Shown in pieces: positions 7,137 to 14,584 of a DNA stretch of 64,000 nt. This stretch comes from Opitutaceae bacterium (GTDB taxonomy: Bacteria; Verrucomicrobiota; Verrucomicrobiia; Opitutales; Opitutaceae): positions 388,446-452,445 of the forward strand of contig JAEUHC010000014.1 of NCBI GenBank assembly GCA_016794785.1, read 5' to 3'. Position numbers and translations under genes: made by a program. Position 1 is the first letter of the stretch. The number at the start of each line of letters is the position of its first letter. The notes beneath the pieces are model-generated. The model searched no databases and was not told the DNA's origin. It worked only from the letters and a program-made list of their open reading frames with translations.

Positions 7137-7577
7137 TCACGGATACTTGAACGTGAGGGTCTCCTCGGCGTCTGTCGCGCCCGACGCCAAAAGGGTGAGA
7201 ATTACGCGAAAGACGTGCGGCGCACGCACAATGCCCGGTGTGACTAAGGTGTCGCCTTCACGGTGCAGCGGCGCACGCACGTCGTTCTTCGCTGTATAGT
7301 TGAATCGTGCGAGTCCACGTTCCACATCAGGCGGCACGGGCTTCTTTTCCGCGTCGAAAAATTTCACGACGACTCGCGCCCCGCTTCCTTCCACGTTCAC
7401 CCAGCCCCCTTTTTTCCGGGCGATGTTCACGCCCGACTTCGGCAGCTCATCCGCTTTCGTTTTCACGGACCGGTCCGCCTTGGTGGGAACAGGCTCCTTC
7501 TGCGCAGGATCGGCGGCGAGCGCAGTTGCCGAAGCGGTAAGCGCGAGCCCCAAGGTGATGAAGCGGCACGTTCTCAC
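7137..7577 (-). CDS. Secreted beta-sandwich-like protein of unknown function
   Basis: 146 residues from a GTG start whose GTGA overlaps the TGA of the preceding gene, so the two are translationally coupled. Signal peptide about 1-21 (ending ALAAD). The C-terminal part has alternating hydrophobic strands such as ARVVVKFFDAEKKPV and HVFRVILTLLASG. The phrase VVVKFFDAEKKPV resembles VTVSFYDKALKPV in the protein at 10385-10858, suggesting a shared fold. It is probably a periplasmic partner of the efflux systems; the function is not known. Confidence 0.6.
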   Translation of the reverse strand: MRTCRFITLGLALTASATALAADPAQKEPVPTKADRSVKTKADELPKSGVNIARKKGGWVNVEGSGARVVVKFFDAEKKPVPPDVERGLARFNYTAKNDVRAPLHREGDTLVTPGIVRAPHVFRVILTLLASGATDAEETLTFKYP

Positions 7578-8005
7578 CGGTGGCGGCCTCCGCCGCGATG
7601 GCCAAACCCGCCGATGCGATGGCCTCGGTAGCCGTAGCCTCCTCCACGGTAGATTCGCGGCCCACGCCGCGCGAGTTGTTCGGGCGAAGCGAGCAGGTAG
7701 TCGATCACGCCGTCGCTCACGCCCGCTTCGCGGAGCTGCAAGACCTCGCCGGTTGTCAGGCGATAGACATCGTCGCGGCGCTTCAAGTGGGCGAGAACCA
7801 CATTTTCGGGCACACCGCGGCGGCCAAGTTCTCCGAGATCGGCGAGACCAAGACGCGCGCCGCGCTCAAGCTTGTCGAGCACACCGACATCGGTTCCGTA
7901 TTGAGCGGCGGCGAGCGCGGTAGTGCGGCGGGCCGCCGTCGCGCAGCCGCTGGAAAGCACGCCGACGATAGCGGCAAGCATGATCAATGCGTAACGAATT
8001 TTCAT
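7574..8005 (-). CDS. Lipoprotein with helical DUF-like domain and Gly/Arg-rich tail, paralogue 1
   Basis: About 143 residues. The signal peptide ends in a lipobox LSSGC; the ATG at 8005 starts it directly, with in-frame ATGs also at 8014 and 8023. The middle domain reads LGLADLGELGRRGVPENVVL, then a stretch ending LREAGVSDGVIDYLLASP. The tail is a Gly/Tyr/Arg/His-rich low-complexity segment. The same domain order and motifs (ALADVQVLARSGVPDD, LRAAGVSDRVVNYLLLASP) occur in the gene at 8310-8807. His in the tail could bind metal. Function unknown. Confidence 0.6.
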   Translation of the reverse strand: MKIRYALIMLAAIVGVLSSGCATAARRTTALAAAQYGTDVGVLDKLERGARLGLADLGELGRRGVPENVVLAHLKRRDDVYRLTTGEVLQLREAGVSDGVIDYLLASPEQLARRGPRIYRGGGYGYRGHRIGGFGHRGGGRHR

Positions 8006-8078
8006 AGGATTCATCTTTCTCATCTACTGCCTCGCCCTTCGTGAAGTCGGGGCAGCGGTTAGCATTGAGGGTGTTTTC

Positions 8079-8279
8079 TCAGCGTCCTCGGCGCCCTTGG
8101 GAGGTGGGGAATCGCATCCCCATATTGCCGCCGCCGGGCAGCCGAGAGCCTTGGGACGAACCAAAAACTCCCTGATTGGAGCGGCGCGGAGTTGATGGCG
8201 ACGAAGTGCTGTCGGTGGTGGCGCAGCCGGTGGCGAGCAGTGCGACGGCGGCGCACAGAAGAACGCGGAGTGTTTTCAT
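8079..8279 (-). CDS. Very small lipoprotein
   Basis: 66 residues. MKTLRVLLCAAVALLATGC is a clear lipoprotein signal peptide (Cys19), followed by a Ser/Thr/Gly/Arg-rich disordered segment with no Cys or His. It lies between the two paralogous genes at 7574 and 8310 on the same strand, about 30 bases from the upstream one. No family recognised; the lipobox and position are the support for its being real. Confidence 0.55.
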   Translation of the reverse strand: MKTLRVLLCAAVALLATGCATTDSTSSPSTPRRSNQGVFGSSQGSRLPGGGNMGMRFPTSQGRRGR

Positions 8280-8309
8280 GAGGTGGTTTTGATTTTGCGG
8301 GTTAGCTGT

Positions 8310-8807
8310 TCAATGACGCCCTCCGCGGTGACCGCCACTTCGATGGCCGCCGTGATGCCCCAAGGATGAGCCAAAGCCGCCGAAACGCGGGGCGAAACCG
8401 GGAGCACCCCGATACGGACGATAGCCGTAGCCATAACGCGGCGCGTAGGAAGCGCGCGGTGCCGTCGCCACGCGCACGGGGCTGGCGAGCAGCAGATAGT
8501 TCACGACCCGGTCGCTCACCCCGGCGGCACGGAGCTGGTCGATCGCTTCCGTGGTCAATTGATACGATGCACCGGTCGAGCGGAGATAGGCGAGGGTCGT
8601 GTCGTCGGGCACCCCGCTTCGGGCGAGAACCTGAACGTCGGCGAGCGCCAGCGGTGCGCCGCGCTGCATTTTCTGCCCAAGCTCGGGCGGGAGGTTGAAT
8701 GCGGCGCCGGCCGAAGCGAGGGACTTCTGCTGGGTTGTCACGGCGCGAACGGCTGCGCCGGTCAGGAGCAAGGCCGTTAAGCATAGGAGCATTTGGCGGG
8801 TTTTCAT
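8310..8807 (-). CDS. Secreted helical-domain protein with Gly/His-rich tail, paralogue 2
   Basis: 165 residues with a signal peptide (about 1-22, no lipobox Cys). The middle domain has LALADVQVLARSGVPDD and LRAAGVSDRVVNYLLLASP, both matching the lipoprotein at 7574-8005. The tail is rich in Gly, Tyr, Arg and His (GHHGGHRSGGHRGGRH), like a metal-binding low-complexity tail. The pair brackets the small lipoprotein gene, so a local duplication is likely. Function unknown. Confidence 0.65.
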   Translation of the reverse strand: MKTRQMLLCLTALLLTGAAVRAVTTQQKSLASAGAAFNLPPELGQKMQRGAPLALADVQVLARSGVPDDTTLAYLRSTGASYQLTTEAIDQLRAAGVSDRVVNYLLLASPVRVATAPRASYAPRYGYGYRPYRGAPGFAPRFGGFGSSLGHHGGHRSGGHRGGRH

Positions 8808-8814
8808 GACTGAG

Positions 8815-8846
8815 CCTTTTGGTTGGGCGCCGCTCCTGCCAAAAGG
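8815..8846. repeat. 8-base inverted repeat between rpe and the paralogue 2 gene
   Basis: CCTTTTGG (8815-8822) and CCAAAAGG (8839-8846) are perfect inverted copies separated by 16 bases, just upstream of the ATG at 8807 on the minus strand. It may be an operator or a hairpin in the message; there is no T-tract. Confidence 0.35.
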
Positions 8847-8882
8847 TCAGGATGGGCGTGGGTTAATTGAGCATCTTCATCA

Positions 8883-9596
8883 TCAAAATTGAGCCACCCG
8901 CTGCGCGCCTACGTTTGGAGTATCGCGTCCCGGCAGCGCCCGCAGTTCGCGGATCGCCAGCGCCATGTCGCTCGCGCGAAAAAGCGCGGTGCCGCTCACC
9001 AGCACGTCGGCACCGGCGAGAAGGCCCATCGCGGCGGTTTCGCGGTTTACCCCGCCATCAATCTCGATGCGGAAAGACAATCCCGCGGCGGCGCGCCGGA
9101 CATAAGCCGACTCGATTTTTTCCACGGTTGCGGGAAGGAAAGCCTGCCCGCCGAAACCCGGATTGACCGACATTATCAACAGGAGATCGATCGCGTCGAA
9201 AAAAGGCTCGGCCTCGCTGAGGGGGGTCTTCGGGTTGAGCGCCAGTCCGGCCTTGCAGCCCGCCGCCCGAATCCGCGCGAGGGTGCTGCGGACTCCATCG
9301 GGATGTTCCGACTCGACGTGAACCGTGAGCCAATTCGCCCCTGCCTCGACAAAACTCGCCAACATGTCGTTCGGTCGCCGCACCATGAGTTGCACATCGA
9401 ACGGGAGTCGCGTGTGCCGTAACACCGCCGAAACGACAGCCGTGCCAAACGAGATGTTGGGCACGACCAGCCCGTCCATGATGTCGAGGTGCAGCCAATC
9501 CGCCCCGGCCTGCTCCACCCGGCGCACTTCGTCACCGAGTCGCGCAAAATCGGCTGCCAGAAGCGAAGGAGCGATGATGCGGTCGAACATGAGCAT
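8883..9596 (-). CDS. rpe: Ribulose-phosphate 3-epimerase
   Basis: About 237 residues, full length for Rpe. It interconverts ribulose-5-phosphate and xylulose-5-phosphate in a metal-dependent TIM barrel. Visible motifs: IIAPSLLAADFARLGDE at the start, WLHLDIMDGLVVPNISFG (metal-ligand His and Asp), a PGFGGQ phosphate loop and IDGGVN. In-frame ATGs at 9596 and 9590 are both possible; a longer frame to 9866 would overlap the lipoprotein gene. It lies inside the metal-resistance block, which is unexpected for a pentose-phosphate enzyme. Rpe is known as a mononuclear-metal enzyme that can be mismetallated, so a spare copy may guard against metal stress; that link is inference. Confidence 0.9.
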   Translation of the reverse strand: MLMFDRIIAPSLLAADFARLGDEVRRVEQAGADWLHLDIMDGLVVPNISFGTAVVSAVLRHTRLPFDVQLMVRRPNDMLASFVEAGANWLTVHVESEHPDGVRSTLARIRAAGCKAGLALNPKTPLSEAEPFFDAIDLLLIMSVNPGFGGQAFLPATVEKIESAYVRRAAAGLSFRIEIDGGVNRETAAMGLLAGADVLVSGTALFRASDMALAIRELRALPGRDTPNVGAQRVAQF

Positions 9597-9612
9597 GGGC
9601 GCGCGCGACGGT

Positions 9613-10014
9613 TCAGGGACGATGCGCGCTCTCATCGGCGCGCACTTCAATCTTGGCCGTGCCGCTAGGCAGCCGGACCGGGAAAAGCAAATACGCGTGC
9701 GGCCTCGGCATTCGCGTCGTTTGCGGAAGCGTGTGGGGCGTGAGGTCCGGGCGTTCTTGGGCCAATTGCCGGCCGGACGCATCGAGGTAAACGATGTCGA
9801 TGTGGCTGTCGGCCGTCGTCTCGCCTTTGAACTCACGCATAACATAAGCCTCCAATGTGAGGACACCTTCCTTCAGGCGAAACCGCGGCCGGTAAACCTC
9901 CACGGCGGAAGACGACACGGCGACGAGGGCGACCGATGCCGCGTCGGGTGACAGCGGGAACGCGGCACAGCCCGAAAAAATTAAGGCACCGAGCATGAGA
10001 CCGATCGCTTTCAT
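9613..10014 (-). CDS. Small lipoprotein, paralogue of 10868-11293
   Basis: 133 residues with a lipoprotein signal peptide (lipobox ending FSGC). Motifs shared with the lipoprotein at 10868-11293: SVALVAVSSSAVEVYRP versus AVSLVPVPSKSVAIYQP, then TADSHIDIVYLDASGRQL versus TAKSHLEVIFFDSAGREL, and a C-terminal GTAKIEVRADE versus GTVRVEVRAHDE. The whole is predicted beta-rich. It sits between the PII-like gene and rpe. Likely an outer-membrane or periplasm-facing lipoprotein tied to the efflux block; function unknown. Confidence 0.65.
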   Translation of the reverse strand: MKAIGLMLGALIFSGCAAFPLSPDAASVALVAVSSSAVEVYRPRFRLKEGVLTLEAYVMREFKGETTADSHIDIVYLDASGRQLAQERPDLTPHTLPQTTRMPRPHAYLLFPVRLPSGTAKIEVRADESAHRP

Positions 10015-10050
10015 AGGGATTCGTTTGCGCCGCGATCCTGCTGCCTGATG

Positions 10051-10380
10051 CTAAACTGCCTCCGTTCCGGTCTGGCCGGTGCTGATGCGGCGCGCCGAGG
10101 CGAGAGGCAGAACGTAGATCTTGCCATCGCCGCGGTGCCCCGTGTGGGCAGCCTTGGCGATGGCGGACTCGACGGCGTCGGCAGTCGAGTCATTCACCAT
10201 GACCTCGACTCGCACGCGCGGCGCAACACCCACAAGCGCCTCGGCACCCTCATGGCTCCGGCCACGGCCAAAACCGCGGACGGGGGAGAACGACGCGCCC
10301 GTGATGCCGGGCACTTCGTGCAGCGCTTCGCGGACGGCTTCTTCCTTGGTCGGACGAATAAAGGCGACGATGGTCTTCAT
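10051..10380 (-). CDS. PII-like signalling protein linked to heavy-metal efflux
   Basis: 109 residues with the PII ferredoxin-like pattern: MKTIVAFIRPTKEEAVREAL at the start, a T-loop region with SPVRGFGRGRSHEG, then RVRVEVMVNDSTADAVESAI and a GDGKIYVLPL strand. It lacks the exact T-loop of GlnB/GlnK. It lies 5 bases after the gene at 10385, downstream of a CzcA-type pump. A group of PII-like proteins encoded beside RND heavy-metal pumps is known (PII-NG). It may adjust pump activity or expression in response to a nucleotide or metal; the ligand is unknown. A much longer frame through the upstream gene was rejected. Confidence 0.85.
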   Translation of the reverse strand: MKTIVAFIRPTKEEAVREALHEVPGITGASFSPVRGFGRGRSHEGAEALVGVAPRVRVEVMVNDSTADAVESAIAKAAHTGHRGDGKIYVLPLASARRISTGQTGTEAV

Positions 10381-10384
10381 GGGA

Positions 10385-10858
10385 TCACTTCTTTTTCTTG
10401 TCGTGATCGTGCTCTTTCCCCGCGTCGTCGCAGATGCAGGCGTATTCGGCGCGTTTGCACTCGCCGCACACTTCGTCGTGGTAGAGCACACGATAGTTCT
10501 TCGGCCTTGCGCTCGCGTTGTCGCGGACCTGCACGACGACCGTATAGTCATCGCCCTCCGGCAACGCGGTTTTCGAGACCAGTGCGCCGTTCTTTTCGGC
10601 GAAGGCGAGCTGCACCTTACCGGTCTTGGCTTCGGCGGTGGCGCTGACGACCTGACCGGTAAGGGCCACGGGCTTGAGCGCTTTGTCGTAGAACGACACG
10701 GTGACCGTGCGGTCCTTCTCGACGAAGAACTCAACATGCGGAGCATCGGTCGTAAGAATCCGACCGCCCTTGGGACCGGGAATCGGTTTGGCTGCAAACG
10801 CCGCGGCGGAAACCGCGAGCGTGATGAACGATAATGCGAGGTTACGGATGGTTTTCAT
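10385..10858 (-). CDS. Secreted protein with C-terminal Cys/His metal-binding tail
   Basis: 157 residues with a signal peptide (about 1-22). A beta-rich middle domain includes HVEFFVEKDRTVTVSFYD and DDYTVVVQVRDN. The tail CGECKRAEYACICDDAG (about 131-147) and following EHDHDKKKK supply four Cys and two His, a strong candidate metal site. It is 5 bases upstream of the PII-like gene and 10 bases downstream of a lipoprotein gene. It probably buffers or delivers metal in the periplasm; I know no characterised homologue. Confidence 0.7.
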   Translation of the reverse strand: MKTIRNLALSFITLAVSAAAFAAKPIPGPKGGRILTTDAPHVEFFVEKDRTVTVSFYDKALKPVALTGQVVSATAEAKTGKVQLAFAEKNGALVSKTALPEGDDYTVVVQVRDNASARPKNYRVLYHDEVCGECKRAEYACICDDAGKEHDHDKKKK

Positions 10859-10867
10859 GGGACAAAA

Positions 10868-11293
10868 TCAGGACTGATTGGGGTGCGGTTCGTCGTGCGC
10901 GCGGACTTCGACGCGCACGGTGCCGGGCGGCAGTTCGGAAACCGGCAACTGGTAGTGACCGCGGGGCTGCATTCGGTGGCTGGCGCGGTGCCGGAGATCG
11001 CCCGGCGCAAAGCTCACGGACTGTTTTTTCAACTCGCGTCCGGCGCTATCGAAGAAAATCACTTCCAGATGGCTTTTTGCCGTGGTCGTGATGCCGAATT
11101 GCGGGTAAACCCAGCCGTCCAGAACGAGGCCGGTTTCGGTTCGAAGCAGCTTGGGCTGGTAGATGGCGACGGACTTCGACGGAACGGGGACCAACGAGAC
11201 GGCGGCGATTTCCGGTGGCAGCGAGACCGAGGCACAGCCGCCGAGGAACGCGGCAGCCGCGAGAGGCAGGAGACGGGATGCATTCATAGGCAT
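10868..11293 (-). CDS. Small lipoprotein, paralogue of 9613-10014
   Basis: 141 residues from the ATG at 11293, or 139 from 11287. Lipoprotein signal peptide ending GGC. It shares the pattern VSLVPVPSKSVAIYQP, SHLEVIFFDSAGREL and VRVEVRAHDE with the lipoprotein at 9613-10014, so the two arose by duplication with two other genes between them. It lies directly downstream of the CzcA gene. Function unknown. Confidence 0.65.
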   Translation of the reverse strand: MPMNASRLLPLAAAAFLGGCASVSLPPEIAAVSLVPVPSKSVAIYQPKLLRTETGLVLDGWVYPQFGITTTAKSHLEVIFFDSAGRELKKQSVSFAPGDLRHRASHRMQPRGHYQLPVSELPPGTVRVEVRAHDEPHPNQS

Positions 11294-11314
11294 GTTTTTT
11301 GGGGTTGTGGTGGA

Positions 11315-11400
11315 CTAGGCTGCTTCGCGCGGCATCGGGACCGACGTGCAGCCGCCGAACACGACGACGGCTGCGAGAAGGAACGTGCGAACGGGTTCAT
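11315..11400 (-). pseudogene. Frameshifted remnant of a very short lipoprotein gene
   Basis: An ATG at 11400 overlaps the stop of the RND gene (ATGA), as expected for a coupled gene, but its frame gives no sensible product. One base out of frame the sequence reads RTFLLAAVVVFGGCTSVP, a textbook lipoprotein signal with Cys, ending at TAG (11317-11315), and that frame has no start codon. One missing base near 11390 would explain both. It could be a decayed relative of the lipoprotein gene just downstream, or a sequencing error. Confidence 0.4.
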
Positions 11401-14400
11401 GACGAAGCGCTCGGCTCAGGCTTTTCGATGGGGCCGCTATTATCCCGCTCGAACCAGCAATAGAGCGTCGGCAGAAGGACGAGGGTGAGGAAGGTCGCGG
11501 TGATGATTCCGCCGATGACGACGGTCGCGATGGGGCGCTGCACCTCCGCGCCGGAGCCGGAGGCGAGTGCCATCGGCACGAAGCCTAGCGCGGCCACTAA
11601 CGCCGTCATGAGCACCGGTCGAAGCCGCGTGAGGGCGCCTTCGACGACGGCGTCGCGCACGTTCTTCCCTTCCTCGCGGAGCTGGTTGATGAACGAAATC
11701 ATCATGACACCGTTGAGCACTGCGACGCCCGACAGCGCGATGAAGCCGACGGCCGCAGAGATCGAGAACGGGAGATCGCGCAGCCAGAGAGCGAAGACGC
11801 CTCCGGTAATCGCCAGCGGAATGCCGGTATAGACGATGAGCGCCTGCCGCACGCTGCTGAACGCCATGAAAATCAGCAGGAAGATCGCCGCCAGCGCCAT
11901 CGGCACGACAATCATGAGACGCTGCCGCGCCTCCTGGAGATTCTTGAAGGCTCCGCCGTATTCGACGAAGTAGCCCTCGGGCATCTTCACCCCGGCACCG
12001 ATCTTCTGCTGCGCCTCCTCCACGAAGCTCTGCACATCCCGGCCGCGCAAGTTGACCTGAATCGCCATCCGGCGTTGGAACGCCTCGCGGCTGATGGTGT
12101 TGACGCTCTCCGTGACGCTCACGTCCGCGACCTGACCGAGTGAAATGAAACCGCCGTCGGTTGTGCGCACCGGCAAGTTGCCGACATTGGCGAAGTCCTG
12201 CCGGGCCGTTTCAGCCAGGCGGGTGATGATTGGAAAGCGCCGGTTGCCATCGACCACGATGCCCGCCTCGTGGCCGGCGAACGCAGTCCCGACCACTTTG
12301 TTCACCTCGGCGGCATGCACATTGTAGCGCGCCATCGCCGGGCGGTTCATCACGATTTGCAGGACGGGCGCCTTGCCGGCGGCGTCGAACTCCACATCGG
12401 CTGCGCCGGGGATTTTCTCGACGATCTCCCGGACCTCGCCAGCGACTTTGGCCAACGTGTCATAGTCGTCGCCGAAGACCTTGATCGCAATGTCGGCGCG
12501 ACTGCCGGAAAGGAGTTCGTTGAAGCGCAATTCGATTGGCTGGGAGAAGAGATACGACTGGCCGGGGAAGTGCGTCGTCAGCTCCTTCGACATCAGGTTC
12601 GTCAGCTCGTCCTTCGTGATCGTGCTGCCGTTAATCTTGCGCCACTCCTCTGGCTTTTTGAGCAGGATGTAGCTGTCGCCGACGTTGACGCCCATCGGAT
12701 CGGTCGCGACCTCCGATGTCCCGATGCGCGCAAAGGTGTGCGTCACCTCGGGAAATTTTTCCAGCATGAGCTTCTCGGCCGCCATCTGCATCTGGATCGA
12801 CGGCGCGAGCCCGATGCTGGTGGTGCGGATCATCTGCGCGGCGAGCGAACCCTCGTCGAGCTGCGGGATGAATTCCGCGCCGAGCCGGGAGAACACCCAG
12901 ACCGACAGCGCGAAAATGCCGACCGCGGTCAGCGTCATGAGCCAGCGCATCCGGAGGCTGAAGTTCAGCACCGGAGTATAGACGCGCTTCGCGAAGCGGA
13001 TGAGGAAATTATCCTCCTCGCTCACTTTTTTCGACATGAAGAACGAGCAGAGGACCGGCACGATGGTAAGGGCGAGGATGAGCGCACCGATGAGGGCGAA
13101 CACGACCGTGAACGCCATCGGGCGGAACATCTTTCCCTCGACGCCGGTGAGCGTGAACATGGGAAGGTAAACAATCGTGATGATCGCCACGCCGAAAACC
13201 GTCGGCGTGCCGACCTGCTTGCACGCCGTGAGGATGGTGTGCATCCGCTCCTCGCGATTCAGCAGCCGCCCGAGTTGGTGCTGCCGGTGCGCCAGCATGC
13301 GGACGACATTCTCCGCGATCACCACGGCGCCATCGACGATGAGACCGAAGTCCACCGCGCCTAGGCTCATCAAGTTGCCTGACACGCCGTAACGCACCAT
13401 GCCCGTCATCGCGAAGAACATGGAAAGCGGGATCGCACAGGCCACGATCAGGGCCGCCCGCCAGTTGCCGAGGAGGCCGATGAGAACCGCGATGACGAGG
13501 ATGGCGCCTTCAAGGAGATTTTTCTCCACCGTGCGGATCGTCGAATTCACGAGGTCCGTGCGGTTGTAAACGGTCTCGATGACCATCCCCGGCGGCATCT
13601 TGAGCTGCAACTCCTTGATTTTGTCATGCACGCGACCGGAAACGAGGCGGCTGTTTTCCCCGATCAGCATGAGCGCCGAGCCCAGCACCGCCTCCTCGCC
13701 ATCGTGCGTGGCGGAGCCGGTGCGCTGGCCGGAGCCGATGCCGACTTCCGCGACATCCTTGATCCGCAGGGCAGCAGGGCGGCCCGCAAACTTGATCGGC
13801 AGATTCGCAATCTCCTCCACGGTCTGGACACGTCCGATGGCACGGACAGTGACGGCCTCGCCACCTTTCTCCACCACGGAGCCACCGGCGTTGGCGACGT
13901 TCTCGGCGATCACGTCGGAGATTTCTCCGACGGTGAGTCCGACATTCCGCAGTTTCTGCGGGTCCGGTTGAATGACGAGCTGGCGCTCGTAGCCCCCGGA
14001 GGTGTTCACCTCGGTCACGCCTTTCACGGTGCGCAGCGCCGGCTTCACGATGTAATCCTGCGCGAGCTTGAGCTGGCGCAGGCGGTCAATGGGATCGACC
14101 GGGGTATCTTTGAAGTCTTTTTTGTAGTGGACGGTGTAGTGGTAAATTTCGCCGAGCCCGGTCGTGATCGGCGCAAGTTTCGGCGTCACACCCGGCGGCA
14201 GTTCATCGAGGATCGCTTGGAGCCGCTCGCCCGCGAGCTGGCGCGCGCGATAGATGTCGGCGTCCTCTTCAAAGATCAGTGTGACTTGGGAGAGGCCGAA
14301 CTTGGAGATCGAACGGACCTCCAGAAGTTTTTCGATGCCGCCCATCTCGACCTCGATCGGATAGGTGACGAGCTTTTCAATCTCCTCCGGCGCGAGCGCC

Positions 14401-14561
14401 GGGACGGAGGTATTGATCTGCACCTGAACGTTCGTGATGTCGGGCACTGCGTCGATGGGCAGGTTCACGGCGGACCATGCCCCCACCGCGATGAGCGCGA
14501 CCGCGCCGATCAGCACGAAAAGGCGCTGGCGCAGGGCGAACTCGATAATTTTGTCGATCAT
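11397..14561 (-). CDS. czcA: Heavy-metal efflux RND transporter (CzcA family)
   Basis: 1054 residues, normal for the family. An inner-membrane proton antiporter that drives metal out through a tripartite pump. The N-terminal MIDKIIEFALRQRLFVL helix, AVPDITNVQVQINT motif and the transmembrane helix 4 signature DFGLIVDGAVVIAEN (404-418; Asp404, Asp410, Glu417) match the CzcA/CnrA groups (Co, Zn, Cd, Ni) rather than the CusA copper/silver group. It is preceded by a short adaptor and a CzcC-like outer-membrane gene in the order C-B-A. Exact metal range cannot be read from sequence. Confidence 0.93.
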   Translation of the reverse strand: MIDKIIEFALRQRLFVLIGAVALIAVGAWSAVNLPIDAVPDITNVQVQINTSVPALAPEEIEKLVTYPIEVEMGGIEKLLEVRSISKFGLSQVTLIFEEDADIYRARQLAGERLQAILDELPPGVTPKLAPITTGLGEIYHYTVHYKKDFKDTPVDPIDRLRQLKLAQDYIVKPALRTVKGVTEVNTSGGYERQLVIQPDPQKLRNVGLTVGEISDVIAENVANAGGSVVEKGGEAVTVRAIGRVQTVEEIANLPIKFAGRPAALRIKDVAEVGIGSGQRTGSATHDGEEAVLGSALMLIGENSRLVSGRVHDKIKELQLKMPPGMVIETVYNRTDLVNSTIRTVEKNLLEGAILVIAVLIGLLGNWRAALIVACAIPLSMFFAMTGMVRYGVSGNLMSLGAVDFGLIVDGAVVIAENVVRMLAHRQHQLGRLLNREERMHTILTACKQVGTPTVFGVAIITIVYLPMFTLTGVEGKMFRPMAFTVVFALIGALILALTIVPVLCSFFMSKKVSEEDNFLIRFAKRVYTPVLNFSLRMRWLMTLTAVGIFALSVWVFSRLGAEFIPQLDEGSLAAQMIRTTSIGLAPSIQMQMAAEKLMLEKFPEVTHTFARIGTSEVATDPMGVNVGDSYILLKKPEEWRKINGSTITKDELTNLMSKELTTHFPGQSYLFSQPIELRFNELLSGSRADIAIKVFGDDYDTLAKVAGEVREIVEKIPGAADVEFDAAGKAPVLQIVMNRPAMARYNVHAAEVNKVVGTAFAGHEAGIVVDGNRRFPIITRLAETARQDFANVGNLPVRTTDGGFISLGQVADVSVTESVNTISREAFQRRMAIQVNLRGRDVQSFVEEAQQKIGAGVKMPEGYFVEYGGAFKNLQEARQRLMIVVPMALAAIFLLIFMAFSSVRQALIVYTGIPLAITGGVFALWLRDLPFSISAAVGFIALSGVAVLNGVMMISFINQLREEGKNVRDAVVEGALTRLRPVLMTALVAALGFVPMALASGSGAEVQRPIATVVIGGIITATFLTLVLLPTLYCWFERDNSGPIEKPEPSASS

Positions 14562-14584
14562 GTTGGAAAGTGGAGAATCTAAAA

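Noticed and set aside
7133..7139. Third copy of the palindromic element, because TGATACC overlaps the stop codon of the 7137-7577 gene
   Set aside because: Only seven bases match, the rest of the terminal repeat and the second end are missing.
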